Source: Akanthomyces muscarius
Taxonomy: Eukaryota > Ascomycota > Sordariomycetes > Hypocreales > Cordycipitaceae
Assembly: GCF_028009165.1 (NCBI RefSeq)
Contig: NW_026611617.1
Location: forward strand, 196,001-260,000
Direction: 5' to 3'
Length of the DNA stretch: 64,000 nt
Every line of letters begins with the position of its first letter. Position 1 is the first letter of the stretch. A model generated the notes under the pieces. It did not search any database and was not told where the DNA came from. It saw only the letters and a list, made by a program, of their open reading frames with translations. Of this stretch, positions 1 to 9,872 are shown one piece after another. Made by a program: the position numbers and the translations under genes.

Positions 1-245
1 TTTCGTCGGAGTGCCGGCAGCTTGTTAGCGTCAGCATCTCCCCTTGCAAAGATGCACCCGGCTGATAAACAATGACGTGCTACATCCGGTTAGCATAAAC
101 ATGACACTCTGACAGCTTGCTTCAATATATAACCCACGCTTCTTGCACCTTTCACGTCCCAGCCAGCTCACCCGCAGCTGAGAGACTTTTCAGCACAAAA
201 TCCTTCCTCGCCATTAGCCAACAGCCACTAGCCCCGGCCGCCAGC

Positions 246-1533
246 ATGAATTACGGTGAGTTTGGACTGTGTAGCTGGCTACCGATTATGGGCAGCCTAA
301 TCTAACGTTGCGGAACGTACGTAGACTGGATCCTGGATGGAGGCTATCTGCCCCATGTCGTGATCCGAACCGGCATCAGACGCCTGCTCAGAGACCGCCT
401 GACGTCGATCCAGGCCCAGTCCACGACGGAAGCCACGCAGGACAAGATGAACTATGTTGCGAAGCTGAGAACGTCGCCCATTGCCGTCGCGACAGACACC
501 GCCAACGAACAGCATTACGAGGTCGGCACGGGCGTGCTGGCGGCCTGTCTCGGACCACGCATGAAGTACTCATGCTGCCGCTACCCGACCGGCAAGGAAA
601 CGTTGGCGCAGGCCGAGGAGGCGATGCTGGACGAGTACATTGTCAAGGCCCAGCTGAAAGACGGAATGCAGATTCTGGACCTGGGGTGAGCTTTTGCCGC
701 GGGAATGTAAACTTGCTTTTCGCTTCGGCGTGGGCTGACGAATGCGTAAAATAGCTGCGGATGGGGCTCGGCGTCGCTGTATTTTGCGGAAAAGCTGCCG
801 TCGGCCAAGATTACGGCCTTTTCCAACTCCAAGACGCAAAAAGAGCACATTGACGGGGAAGCAAAGCGCAAAGGCTTGAAGAATCTTCAGGTTCTCACCG
901 GCGACGTTGTCGACTACGAGTTTAAGCCCGAGCAGTTTGACCGCGTCGTGTCAATCGAGGTACATCTGCTGTCCGCTGCGGCCCTTTTCTACTGGACATA
1001 AAGACTAATCCATTTGCAGTTGTTTGAACATATGAAGAATTATGAGCTGTTGATGCAAAAAGTGGCCCGCGCCCTGAAGCCTGGCGGAAAACTCTTTGTG
1101 CACATTTTCGCGCACTGCACCACCCCCTACGACTTTGAGGATGGCTGGATGGCCACGCACTTTTTCACGGGCGGCACGATGCCCTCTGCGGATCTTTTGC
1201 TGTACTTTCAGCGAGACCTCGCGCTCGAGAACCAATGGTGGATAAACGGCTTGCACTATTCCAAGACGTGCGAGGTAAGTTTGCTGTGCTTTCCGCGCCC
1301 AAATGAGAAATACAGTCTAACCAGACGGTATGAACTAGGACTGGCTCTCCGCCATGACCAAGAATAAGAAGCAAATCTGGCCGCATCTGATTGAGACGTA
1401 CGGAGAAAAGGACGCGGCTACTTGGTTCAACCGCTGGCAAATCTTCTACCTGGCCTGCTCGGAGCTTTTCGCCTACGCCGGGGGTGATGTCTGGGGAGTG
1501 TCTCACTACTTGTTTGAGAAGAGCGCGCAGTAG
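246..1533 (+). CDS. SAM-dependent methyltransferase, cyclopropane-synthase / coclaurine N-methyltransferase-like
   Basis: Five exons (246-255, 325-685, 755-959, 1020-1274, 1339-1533) join to 341 residues. The first coding exon is only 10 nt and gives MNYD across the splice; all four introns are GT-AG. The SAM-binding motif I is ILDLGCGWGS at about residues 120-129, and the LFEHM and [12 protein letters not shown] stretches further on match the cyclopropane-fatty-acid-synthase fold (Mycolic acid synthetase family). The fungal members closest to this pattern resemble plant coclaurine N-methyltransferase, so a small-molecule N-methyl transfer is as likely as lipid cyclopropanation; the substrate cannot be told from sequence. 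No signal peptide or membrane segment is seen, so it is probably cytosolic. It is convergent with the secreted-protein gene that follows. The fold is very secure and the exact substrate unknown. Confidence 0.9.
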
Positions 1534-1983
1534 CAGACGCGGAGACTGTAATTGTAATTCTCTGATTCTGCAAATTTTAGAACTGTAAAAAATAAATCAT
1601 CGTTTTCACCTCTTTGCAATCATTTTTCATTGGACGTAGCATCACGGATAAGTTATTATGGAGTGTTCCTCACTATTCAGAATAGGGCACGTGGCGTCAC
1701 CACTTAGACTGCCACAATCAGTATGATCATTACAGCATAGGAGAATTGAACAGCATGAAAGTAACAGTGAAGTAGATTCAAAGGGTCTAGTTTTGTTACA
1801 GTTCACAGCTGACAGATATGGAAACAACTAGTACCCAACGACTTGTGGTGGGTAGCTTCCTTGTCTCACGAGAGGCTTGCAGTGCCACAAGACGAATCGG
1901 TTTTCAACACATTCTATGTATATTGCGTAACAGCTGTCTGATATATACAACCATTGGTACAACTCTGTTCCACTCTCCCCCCT
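1534..1983. other. Convergent intergenic region
   Basis: This is the shared 3' region between two genes that point at each other. Apart from the AATAAA noted above I see no coding frame with family features, no repeat and no RNA gene. Confidence 0.6.
1591..1596 (+). terminator. Polyadenylation signal (AATAAA) of the methyltransferase gene
   Basis: A canonical AATAAA lies 58 nt after the stop codon at 1533, in a locally A/T-rich stretch. The spacing fits a fungal 3' end, but cleavage cannot be seen from sequence. Confidence 0.5.
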
Positions 1984-2631
1984 TTACTTGCAGGTACCCT
2001 TGAGGATGGCGCCAAAGAGGGCGCCGCCAGGGATGCTGCCGCCAACAGTTCCCCACATGTCGTTGACGAGGCCGCAGGCGCTCTCGCCGCCGGTGTCGAG
2101 CATGATGTGCATGGTGGAGCGCAGGCCGTGGTCGCCCGTGTCGCGGACAATGTTGATGTCGGTGGGGATCTCGACCTTGATCTGGTTGACGCCGGGCGTG
2201 TCGAAGAAGCCGCAGTCGGTGCTCTGCTTGTTGAGCTTCTGGATGGTGTTTGTGTAGGCCTCCTTGACGCCGTCGCGGTCGCCGTGCGTGTACTCGGCCT
2301 CGATCTTGAGCGAGTAGGCCTTGTTGGGGCCCAGCTTCTTGGAGTCGCAGCCGGAACCGGGGAACTTGATGTCGAAGGAGCCCTCGCAGGAGACGTCCTT
2401 GCACAGGTCCTCAAAGGCCTTGTCGAACTGGTCCCACAGCAGCTTCATCGTGTCCTCCTTCTTGGGGTAGCACTTTCCGTAGTTACCCTTGCCGCAGCTG
2501 TCGGGGTCCCAGAAGGGCCCGATCCAGTGCTTGGTGCCGTAGCGCGTGTCGCAGTGCGCGTCGGCGGCGACGAGGGTGAAGGCGCTGAGGCCGCAGGCGG
2601 CGAGCGACAGGACGGAGGGGGTGAGCTGCAT
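1984..2631 (-). CDS. Small secreted cysteine-containing protein, unknown function (family member A)
   Basis: A single-exon gene of 215 residues. A signal peptide covers about residues 1-22 (hydrophobic core ending ...TLVAADA). The mature part has nine cysteines, an early WIGPFWDP stretch, a CKDVSCEGSF motif near the middle, a PTDINIVRDTGD segment and a C-terminal GSIPGGALFGAILKGTC. I recognise no enzyme or binding family. The protein shares motif order with the product of 51385-51960: CK..SC.GSF, a central PT.I segment followed by R..GD, and a tail of the type GS.IP...FG.I...C. Codons are strongly G/C-ending, as in well expressed fungal genes. A TATA-like box lies about 90 nt upstream. It may be an effector or surface protein, but that is inference. 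Confidence 0.85.
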   Translation of the reverse strand: MQLTPSVLSLAACGLSAFTLVAADAHCDTRYGTKHWIGPFWDPDSCGKGNYGKCYPKKEDTMKLLWDQFDKAFEDLCKDVSCEGSFDIKFPGSGCDSKKLGPNKAYSLKIEAEYTHGDRDGVKEAYTNTIQKLNKQSTDCGFFDTPGVNQIKVEIPTDINIVRDTGDHGLRSTMHIMLDTGGESACGLVNDMWGTVGGSIPGGALFGAILKGTCK

Positions 2632-4476
2632 GGTGATGATGGACGCGGCTTACTTTGGGAGGCTTGCTGTATGAGGAGAAGACCAATTTTCGAGTTGAAC
2701 GTGGCAGGACATCAGTCTTTATAGATCATGTTGCTTGTTGGTTTGCAGTCTATGACGTACTGTTTCTGACAATGTCTCTGATTGAACGCTGAGCGACTCA
2801 TTGAGAATGTCAAGGCAAGACTAGTGCTTATTCTGGCCCCAGACAATGATCGACATCGTCCAAAGGCCGTGTCCTTCGAGAAGAATAAATCTTAAAAACT
2901 GGTCTGCCAGCAAGGTGCATGGCCCACCGAAATGCTATGCTGCAGAGCAAACTAACCGGCTAGCCGGGCACGCCGTGGTATAAATTAGCATCTGCATTCC
3001 CCTCAGCCCTGCAAAGAGGTTGATCGGATGGACATTCAATACTTCAGCCTATGCTGTGATCGCTCCTCTTGCTGGCAAGTTCTACACTACCTTTAAAGTT
3101 CTAAGTAGACGGGGGCAAGAGGAGCAGCCTCCAGCCCTGCGTCATCTGTCAGCACAGAGTCTCAACTCCCGGAAATAAAAGACGAGCTAGCAGGAGCGCC
3201 TGTAATCTGTACCATGGGGTCGGCTCCGCCAGCCGGTCCACCAGTCGGAGCGTTGCCGAATCAAGGCAACGCCGGGCACAAGAAGCTTCAGGTCAGCCCA
3301 GCAACATCGATTGATTGCAGTCCATCGAGATCTGCGCCTCGACGTTTCATAAGAAGAAGCTTACTTTGATGGTAAATGGGCGCGCCCTCGTATAGACTCC
3401 ATGGACCAAAATCTCCATAGATCAATTCATGACTAACGGAATGACCGTCCCGGCCAGCGCGTTACTGTAAGGCTCGTGAGGCATGACGCTTGTGAACGGA
3501 ATCTTCCGAACAATCAGGCGACGAGCAGATACAGAGGCTCAAATTTATAGTAAGCCCTCTACGCAAGATCAGAAGAGAACATAGCCGTCTGTACTTCTTC
3601 TCGCTATTACAGTTTTTATTTGCTCCCCTTTTTCGTTAAGAAAGTCAAAATATAAAGTCTACATCGGCATCCTCGGTAGAGCCCTGCCGCCCGTGGATAG
3701 GGCTTAGGCAGACTCATGCACGAGGGGAGGATCAGCGAAATACCGAGTCAGCGGTCACAACGTGCTTGCGCTTTGTGGATAGGGAGAAGAGTCAATACGT
3801 CTGAGGCTCCTGGGCCCTCAGCTAGCATGCATGCCAGATGCAGCGCCTTACACACGCACTGGCACGCACGCGACCACGCTACCAAGGCTACGTTACGGCT
3901 CTTCGGTGCGCCGGCGGCGGAGCCGGGCGGCGATCATCAGCACTAGCGACCACTGCCTGGGGCGCGAGCTGCAGCGCTGATGGGGGAGACCAATAGTGTG
4001 AAGACGACCAAGCAGGAAAAGTCTCTATGGCGGCGACTCGGGTTCGTTGGAGACGTGAAGACGGAAAACTCCGAGGCCCCGAGGCTACTGAACCAACGTG
4101 CTTGCCGAGCGAGGTGTTCCAGCTTACCAGTGCTGGTTAACTGCTTGAAATTCCAGTGCGCTCCAATTTCTATCAAGTCGACGATTACAGGCAAAAGCGA
4201 CAAAACGCATAGCCCTGACAATTCGTCCTTGGAAAAACGCGGACATTGATATATGGTCTTGCTGCTTTACCATGACGACTATACAGCTGTCGCGCCCACT
4301 GCGTGCCATCGTAAAGCTTGACCCGTTGAGCATAACAAGGGCATACGGCATACGACCAAGGGCACTTATCCGTGACTAACCATGACCTCTCCATAGTCCC
4401 CGCACCTTCCACATTCGTATATTCGTAAGTGAGTAGTCGAGGCTAGTAAACGACATTTCAGAGACAAGAATCGAAT
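2632..4476. other. Gene-free region, 1.8 kb
   Basis: The part next to 2631 is the promoter of secreted protein A. The rest has only short open frames without family features. A short frame starting at 3213 (beginning MGSAPPAGPP) looks start-like but runs out within 50 codons and would need a 29-nt intron to go further, so I do not call it. No repeat, tRNA or transposon remnant was recognised. Confidence 0.5.
2718..2723 (-). promoter_or_regulatory. TATA-like box of secreted protein A
   Basis: On the minus strand the sequence reads CTATAAAG about 90 nt upstream of the start codon at 2631. The spacing fits a focused fungal core promoter. Confidence 0.45.
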
Positions 4477-5811
4477 CTACAGCGAGGCATCGAATCTTTT
4501 CGCAATGTCGTGCGCACCGCCGGCAGTGCCAAACATGGACTGCAAATCCCGGGCAAGCTGTTCAGGCCGCTCATGGGCCGCGAAATGCCCACCCTGCTTG
4601 TGGACGGCCGCAAAGACTACGGGACCCAAGCTGTGTGCCCAGCGTTTCGGGGGCACCACGACGTCCTTTGGAAAGAGAGATACGCCGAGCTTCACTTGCG
4701 GGACATACTGAAGGCCTTGCGCGTACTGGTCTGCCTCCGCATGCTTGGTCTCGTAGTAGATGCGCACGCTTGCTGCGGGTCCCGCCTTGGAGAACTGGTA
4801 GATGGAGACCCAGGTCAGGACTTCGTCGTCGTCCCATGCATAGTCGTCGGTCCAGTCTTGTAGCTTCTCGTAGATCCAGGCCAGCAGCGCGACGGGCGAA
4901 TCTGCGAGGGCGAAGCCGAGAGTGGATGGCTTGGTGCTCTGCTCCGCGTTGTATCCGAAGCCTTCGTTGCGGAACCAGGCGGAGCGAGCGAGGCCGGCCT
5001 TGTCGGTGGAATTGTAGGGCGTAAGGGAATTCCAGAGATATAGAAGTGGTGACTGCGTAAAGGTTGGCGGGCTGTGGATGCGCACAAAGTTGACGTGCGA
5101 CGCGAGGCAGTGATCGGGGTACTTTGCCCCAACGAGTCGGGTAATCATGAATCCCCAGTCTCCGCCTTGCGTGACTTGCGTTTATAATTGTTAGCTCTTC
5201 ATCATTATTTCACGTGGGCATCTTTGCCAGGGAACACACCATAACTTGTGTAGCCGAGCTTTAGCATCAACTTGTGCACAGTTTCTGCATATTGCGTTGT
5301 GCTGAAACCAGGCTTCTGCACAGCATCGGAGAAACCAAAGTTTGGCAAAGATGGCGCCACTACGTGGAAAGATGGCTTGCCTTTGGACGCGGTCAGTAGC
5401 GGGATGAGCTTGACGACTTCTAAAAAGCTGCCCGGCCCTACAGCGCGTTAGCTCATGTGTCAATTCACAGGCACTAGAGGACGGACACCCGTGTACAAAC
5501 AAGAGCGGTATGCTGTTCGCGTTACTGCTACGCTGATGCAGAAAATGAATGTTGAGCTTTCCGAAGCCGTCGACCTCGATTGGCGTCGTGAAATGAGGGA
5601 GCTGGTTCAGGGTAGCTTCTTGCTCTCGCCAGTCGAAGCCGTCTTCCCACCGCTTGGCGAGGCGTTTCACGTCACTGAGAGGCGCGCCATAGTTCCAATC
5701 GTCGGAAAACTCGACACGGTCGGTAAATGACGCCGCTGAGAGCTTCGCTTTTAGCTGCTCGATGGCGGTGTCTGGTACTCTGATGGAAAAGGGTGAAATG
5801 TCGTCGGGCAT
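4477..5811 (-). CDS. Epoxide hydrolase (EHN domain plus alpha/beta hydrolase)
   Basis: Three exons (5811-5487, 5437-5240, 5165-4477) join to 403 residues. The N-terminal third matches the epoxide-hydrolase N-terminal domain (DDWNYGAP, then [10 protein letters not shown]). Splicing restores the oxyanion motif HGWPGSF and the nucleophile motif GGDWG, with the catalytic Asp near residue 177; the catalytic His lies in GGHFAAHE near the C terminus. This is the microsomal-type family, which opens epoxides to vicinal diols, acting in detoxification or on lipid or terpene epoxides. The start is the ATG giving MPDDISPF; the frame is open a little upstream but with no ATG. No signal peptide or membrane anchor is seen. 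It shares a 0.75-kb divergent promoter region with the DUF6604 gene. Confidence 0.93.
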
Positions 5812-6567
5812 TTTTTTTCCTATATACTTCAAAGTATGTGTAGAACCTCGTTTTGACTATGATTAATGATCGCCGCGGAATTGCGAAGTACTTTATAGTG
5901 CCGGCGCTATGAGGTACCGTTAATTGCATCATGGAATCACCATTTGTCATCTTGGACTCGGCAGTCGCCCCGGCAAGCTGTCTTGGCTTTGCAATTTCCA
6001 TCGCTCCGTTTCGCTTGCTTTCTCGCACATGTACTGCAGCTTGCTCCGTCTTTGCACTTCTCAGGTATAATTTTTCTGTACGGCTACTGAATTGCATGAT
6101 ATTTTAAATGAGCGTCTTAATGATGATCGGCCGCATTGAAAGGGCGTGAAATACACTCGTGCTGGTACACAGAGAGGGAAGAGAAATGAATAATTTTTTC
6201 CTGGCAAGAATACTAGTGACAATGGCAGCATAAAGCCATAGTATCGTTTGAGCACACAACGCAGAATGCCGCTTCGTCACATCCGCCTGCAAGACCATTT
6301 GGCTACCACACCGCTTCGTCCCATATGCGATGACCGAACACGGCGGCAAGAGGTGTATATACCGGATCGTCGTATCATTGAGAGCTTGGGAATACATAGC
6401 CTGTCAAGTCCGTCTCTATCAAACAGTTGCTTGAAATCAAGCCCGTCCCATCGAGACTATTTACCCCGCCACCCCGCCTCAAATTTCCACTCTGCAACGT
6501 TGGGCCTTTGGCACGACCGCATCGAGCACTAACAAGCAAAGTATCAAAACAATCACAGAACGTCACG
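5812..6567. promoter_or_regulatory. Divergent promoter region, epoxide hydrolase / DUF6604 gene
   Basis: This 756-bp stretch separates two genes pointing outward and must carry both promoters. I see no strong TATA box and no coding frame with family features. Confidence 0.4.
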
Positions 6568-9114
6568 ATGCTGCCCAATATTCTCATCAGTACGTATCTA
6601 GAATACAAAAAGGACACCGATGCGATCGCGTCATGGCTCGCGTCAACTGCAAAGGCAGCGGGCTTCAATCCGGGCGACTTGTCGGATCCTCCCAGCCAGC
6701 CCAGCAAGGGCGGAGGGCGCCTCAAAGGAAAGGCGCGTAAGCAGGGAAAGAAAGTTGCAAGCAAGCCCGATGTTGCGTCGTCCGCCAAGTACGTCATTCG
6801 CATTCGCGATTTTACAGTTCTTGCGCAGTACATCCTTGAAAAGGTCATCCCCGTCCCCATGTCGTTCCAATCTACCCTTGATCGTGCCATCGCAGCACGC
6901 GCCAGCTTCGGAACCAAGCTCGAGCAGCATGGCTCCAGCGTTGATGCTGAAGTGAATGCAAAACATGAAAACTTTGTGGACGGCAAGACACTCTGCATAT
7001 ATCCAGCCGGAAACCGCATCTGACTGATGGCAGTGCTGAAACACGTGCGAATTATTCTGACATCGCTTATGGCACCGCCGGATGGCGACGAGTCTTCAGT
7101 CCAAGATGATACTCTTCCGAACCGATTCGCCGGTCTCGCCGTTTACGAACCATCCGAAGCCTTCTTATCGGCTCCGGATATCCAGAGACCCGCGAAAGCC
7201 GAAGCCGACCCTGTCGACTATGCTGCAGAAATTCCTCCGTCCTTTGAGGACGCAATTTTTGCCTTGTGGGTGCTTATGGATGACATGAACAAGGCGAGGG
7301 CGAATGTGAGGTCGATCTGGTCAAGCTTCAAAGATGCAGGCTTTGACGTGGTCCCCGCCGCTGTTACCACCAACACCGTCATTGAGCTTGTGCGCAATAT
7401 GATGGAGGATGTTGTGCCGTTGATTGATAAACACGGCGGCCTCCACACGTGTCTTGAAAAGTGCCACATGGTCAAATGCCTAATGAAGGGATTCTCAGTG
7501 CAGGATTTCCATAATCAGCAAGATCCCAAGGACAACTTTAACTACGACACATACGACGTAGCGAACGAAACATTTCTCCTGTGTTTTCGTCTGATAGACG
7601 GCTTCCAAGCTATCGTCGACCCGAGGGAAATACCTCTCTACCAAGATGGTACGTTTGGAACGTTCGATATCAACAGCGACCGTACCAAAAAGTCAGGCAC
7701 GGCCAAGTTCCACGATGATCGCGCCCTTTTGATGCCTTTCTTTACGGACTTGATGACGGTTGTTCTGAGTGCACCAGCCTGGCCAGTCCACGATGAATTT
7801 CTCCGTGGCATGAAGGAAATGACGCGCACAGGCAGCGTACCGTTCTACTTGGTGTTTGCGGCTCAGGTATTCCTTGATGTGACATATACGCTCGGCCCCG
7901 GCATTGAAAGAGGATGGCAGGTGTTTGCTACTCACCTCAATTTTATCGTAGGCGATCTGAAGACGCACTTGGAGTATCATAAGAACTTGAAGATCAAGAC
8001 ATGGCCGGCTTCTAATGACCAAATGCTAAAGCAGCTGCGCGACAGCATGGTATGGCTTAGCAATGACCCCCTATTCCAGGTTCAGGAACGACTTCTCCGG
8101 CGCGAAGGTGTCCCAGCCAACAAAGACAACGCTAACCGAATTTTCCGCATGTCGCCGATAATCTGTGGGCTCGTACTCTATCAGTACCGATTCAGGTATC
8201 GAGAAGCTGCTCTGGCGGTAGCGGATGCTTGGGGTTCTATTCAATATGCTGGGCATCTGTACAACACGCTGGACAGCAGTGGCCTTTTGAAGGGGCGATG
8301 GGAGGATATGGACATTGCCAAGACACTTCTTGGTCCAGAAAGCTTCTTTGTGGGTGGCGAAGAACCACGAACGCTCGCGGACCAGTTCAAAAAGTATTGC
8401 CTGCAAATGGGAGTCTCGGCGGCTGCTCTGAGCAAGAAGAGCAGAAAAGGGCGTGAACTGGCGTCCAAGGCAGGGCCACGTGGTCTGAAAGTGAATGCGC
8501 CAGTCACTACCATGTTCGAGGAGCGATACGCCAACGACAGCGACATTGTGCTTACGGCCGAACAAGTTGAACGCATTGTCGAGCTCAGTACATTTGAACT
8601 GGAAACCGACGAAGAGACTGGCCAGACTTTCCTGGGCCAAATCGAAGATGAGCAGAAATTAAAGGACAAGAAGAAGCTACAACACGAAATCAAAAACCAC
8701 CCGAGGCAATCTAAGAGAACCAGCGAGCCTCGCATCTCTCTCGGCCAACTGGCACAAGCGCTGGCCAACGCAATGCAGGCCGAAACCGTGGAGTTTTGCT
8801 TCCCATACATGCTGATGCACCGGTGGTGCTGGAGGATGTTTCGCAGTGTGCGAGACGCCTGCGATCCGCAACTCAGGCAAATCCTGGGGCTGGACTACCT
8901 TGAGAACGAGACACAGCTGCCCACTCTTACCGGCTACATCCTGATGCTGGCATGCGGTGCCGAAGGCCATGCAGCTAACTTGGGTCCGCTGGAGAGTGCG
9001 GCGCATGTGCTGAATGAGATGCAGGTAGCGGGAACGCAAAACTTTATCATTAAGAGAATCATGGGAGAGATGCTGGGTATGGAAATCGAGATTGACAACG
9101 AATTAGATGATTAG
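6568..9114 (+). CDS. DUF6604 domain protein
   Basis: Two exons (6568-6982 and 7034-9114) give 831 residues. The start MLPNILISTYLEYKKDT is the typical opening of DUF6604 proteins of filamentous ascomycetes, and the rest follows the family along its whole length: YEPSEAFL near 180, LMPFFTDL, FLVFAAQVFLDVTYTLGP-like helices, a WGSIQYAGHLYN segment, and a late FPYMLMHRWCWRM. The first 140 codons and the rest are separated by a stop in frame; a 51-nt intron with a GC donor (6983-7033, branch-like CTGAC near its end) removes it and gives HENFVDVLKHVR, which fits the family. The function is unknown; no signal peptide or obvious membrane segment is seen, and the early KGKARKQGKK run is basic. Confidence 0.88.
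6983..7033 (+). other. Non-canonical GC-AG intron in the DUF6604 gene
   Basis: The donor reads G|GCAAGA and the acceptor ATGGCAG|TG, with CTGAC about 10 nt before the acceptor. No GT donor near the break restores the frame as well. Removal joins the two long open frames in phase and rebuilds the family sequence across the junction. Confidence 0.75.
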
Positions 9115-9872
9115 GAGAAAAACGCAGAAATCTAGGGCCTACGAAGTAATTAGAATATGAGGATGATGCTGACTGGAGGCATGTGACTGTCTAGCACAAG
9201 CAGCCTTGTCCCAGTGGATTCGAATCGAATTAGTTGGTAATTTGGCCGGCTACCACCCGCCAGGAATATTGATCCGTGATGGCTAGTCTGCCGCTAACGC
9301 TGGCCAACTAGCTGGGGTCATTTCTGTAGCTACGCGGCGCCAGGGGAGTAGCACCGCACTGCGACTGGCCAGGAAGTCTTTGCCGGTCTGCGTCTCGGTT
9401 CTCTTCAGCCAGATAGAAGTGACGGCTTCAATCAGGATACTCCATTCGACATTAGCGCTGTCGCTAGTTACAGAGTCACATTGCCCAAAGTGCCATCGTC
9501 TCACTCCGCGGCTGCTGTAGGATGCTGCGGGGGTTGTGTTGGGAAGCTTGTTAGTGAATCAGGCTCTCAGTTAGCTCGGGGTCAGACAAAAGTTCATCGA
9601 CTGGGGCAAGCGCCGAAACAACCCTTTTTGGCGACCTGCAGCGCGCCAGCATGCAGATAAGGCTGCTGCGCCACGTTGGCTCTGCTGTTACTTGCTTGGT
9701 TGCTACCAACATCGGCTCTCGCAGGATTCTTTGGGAACTGGCCCGTTGTTGGGGTCCGTTAGTTATATATTGTATTTACCCCGCCCCTTGTTGCCTACTC
9801 TCGCGATCCTCTCGTCATTCTTTCACGCCCGCCTCGCCCTCGCCAGAAGGATTGGAGCTGAATCTACCTACC
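9115..9872. other. Intergenic region before the ABC transporter
   Basis: Holds the 3' end of the DUF6604 gene and the promoter of the ABC transporter, with a TATATA-type stretch around 9763-9770, about 105 nt before the start. No other gene or repeat is seen. Confidence 0.45.

Noticed and set aside
1954..2724. Long plus-strand open frame of 256 codons
   Set aside because: It lies antisense to the secreted-protein gene; the translation is Val/Gly/Ala/Leu-rich without family features, as expected from the complement of G/C-ending codons.
3213..3370. Start-like frame MGSAPPAGPP with a possible splice
   Set aside because: The only intron that continues it would be 29 nt, too short for a fungal intron, and the product has no known features.
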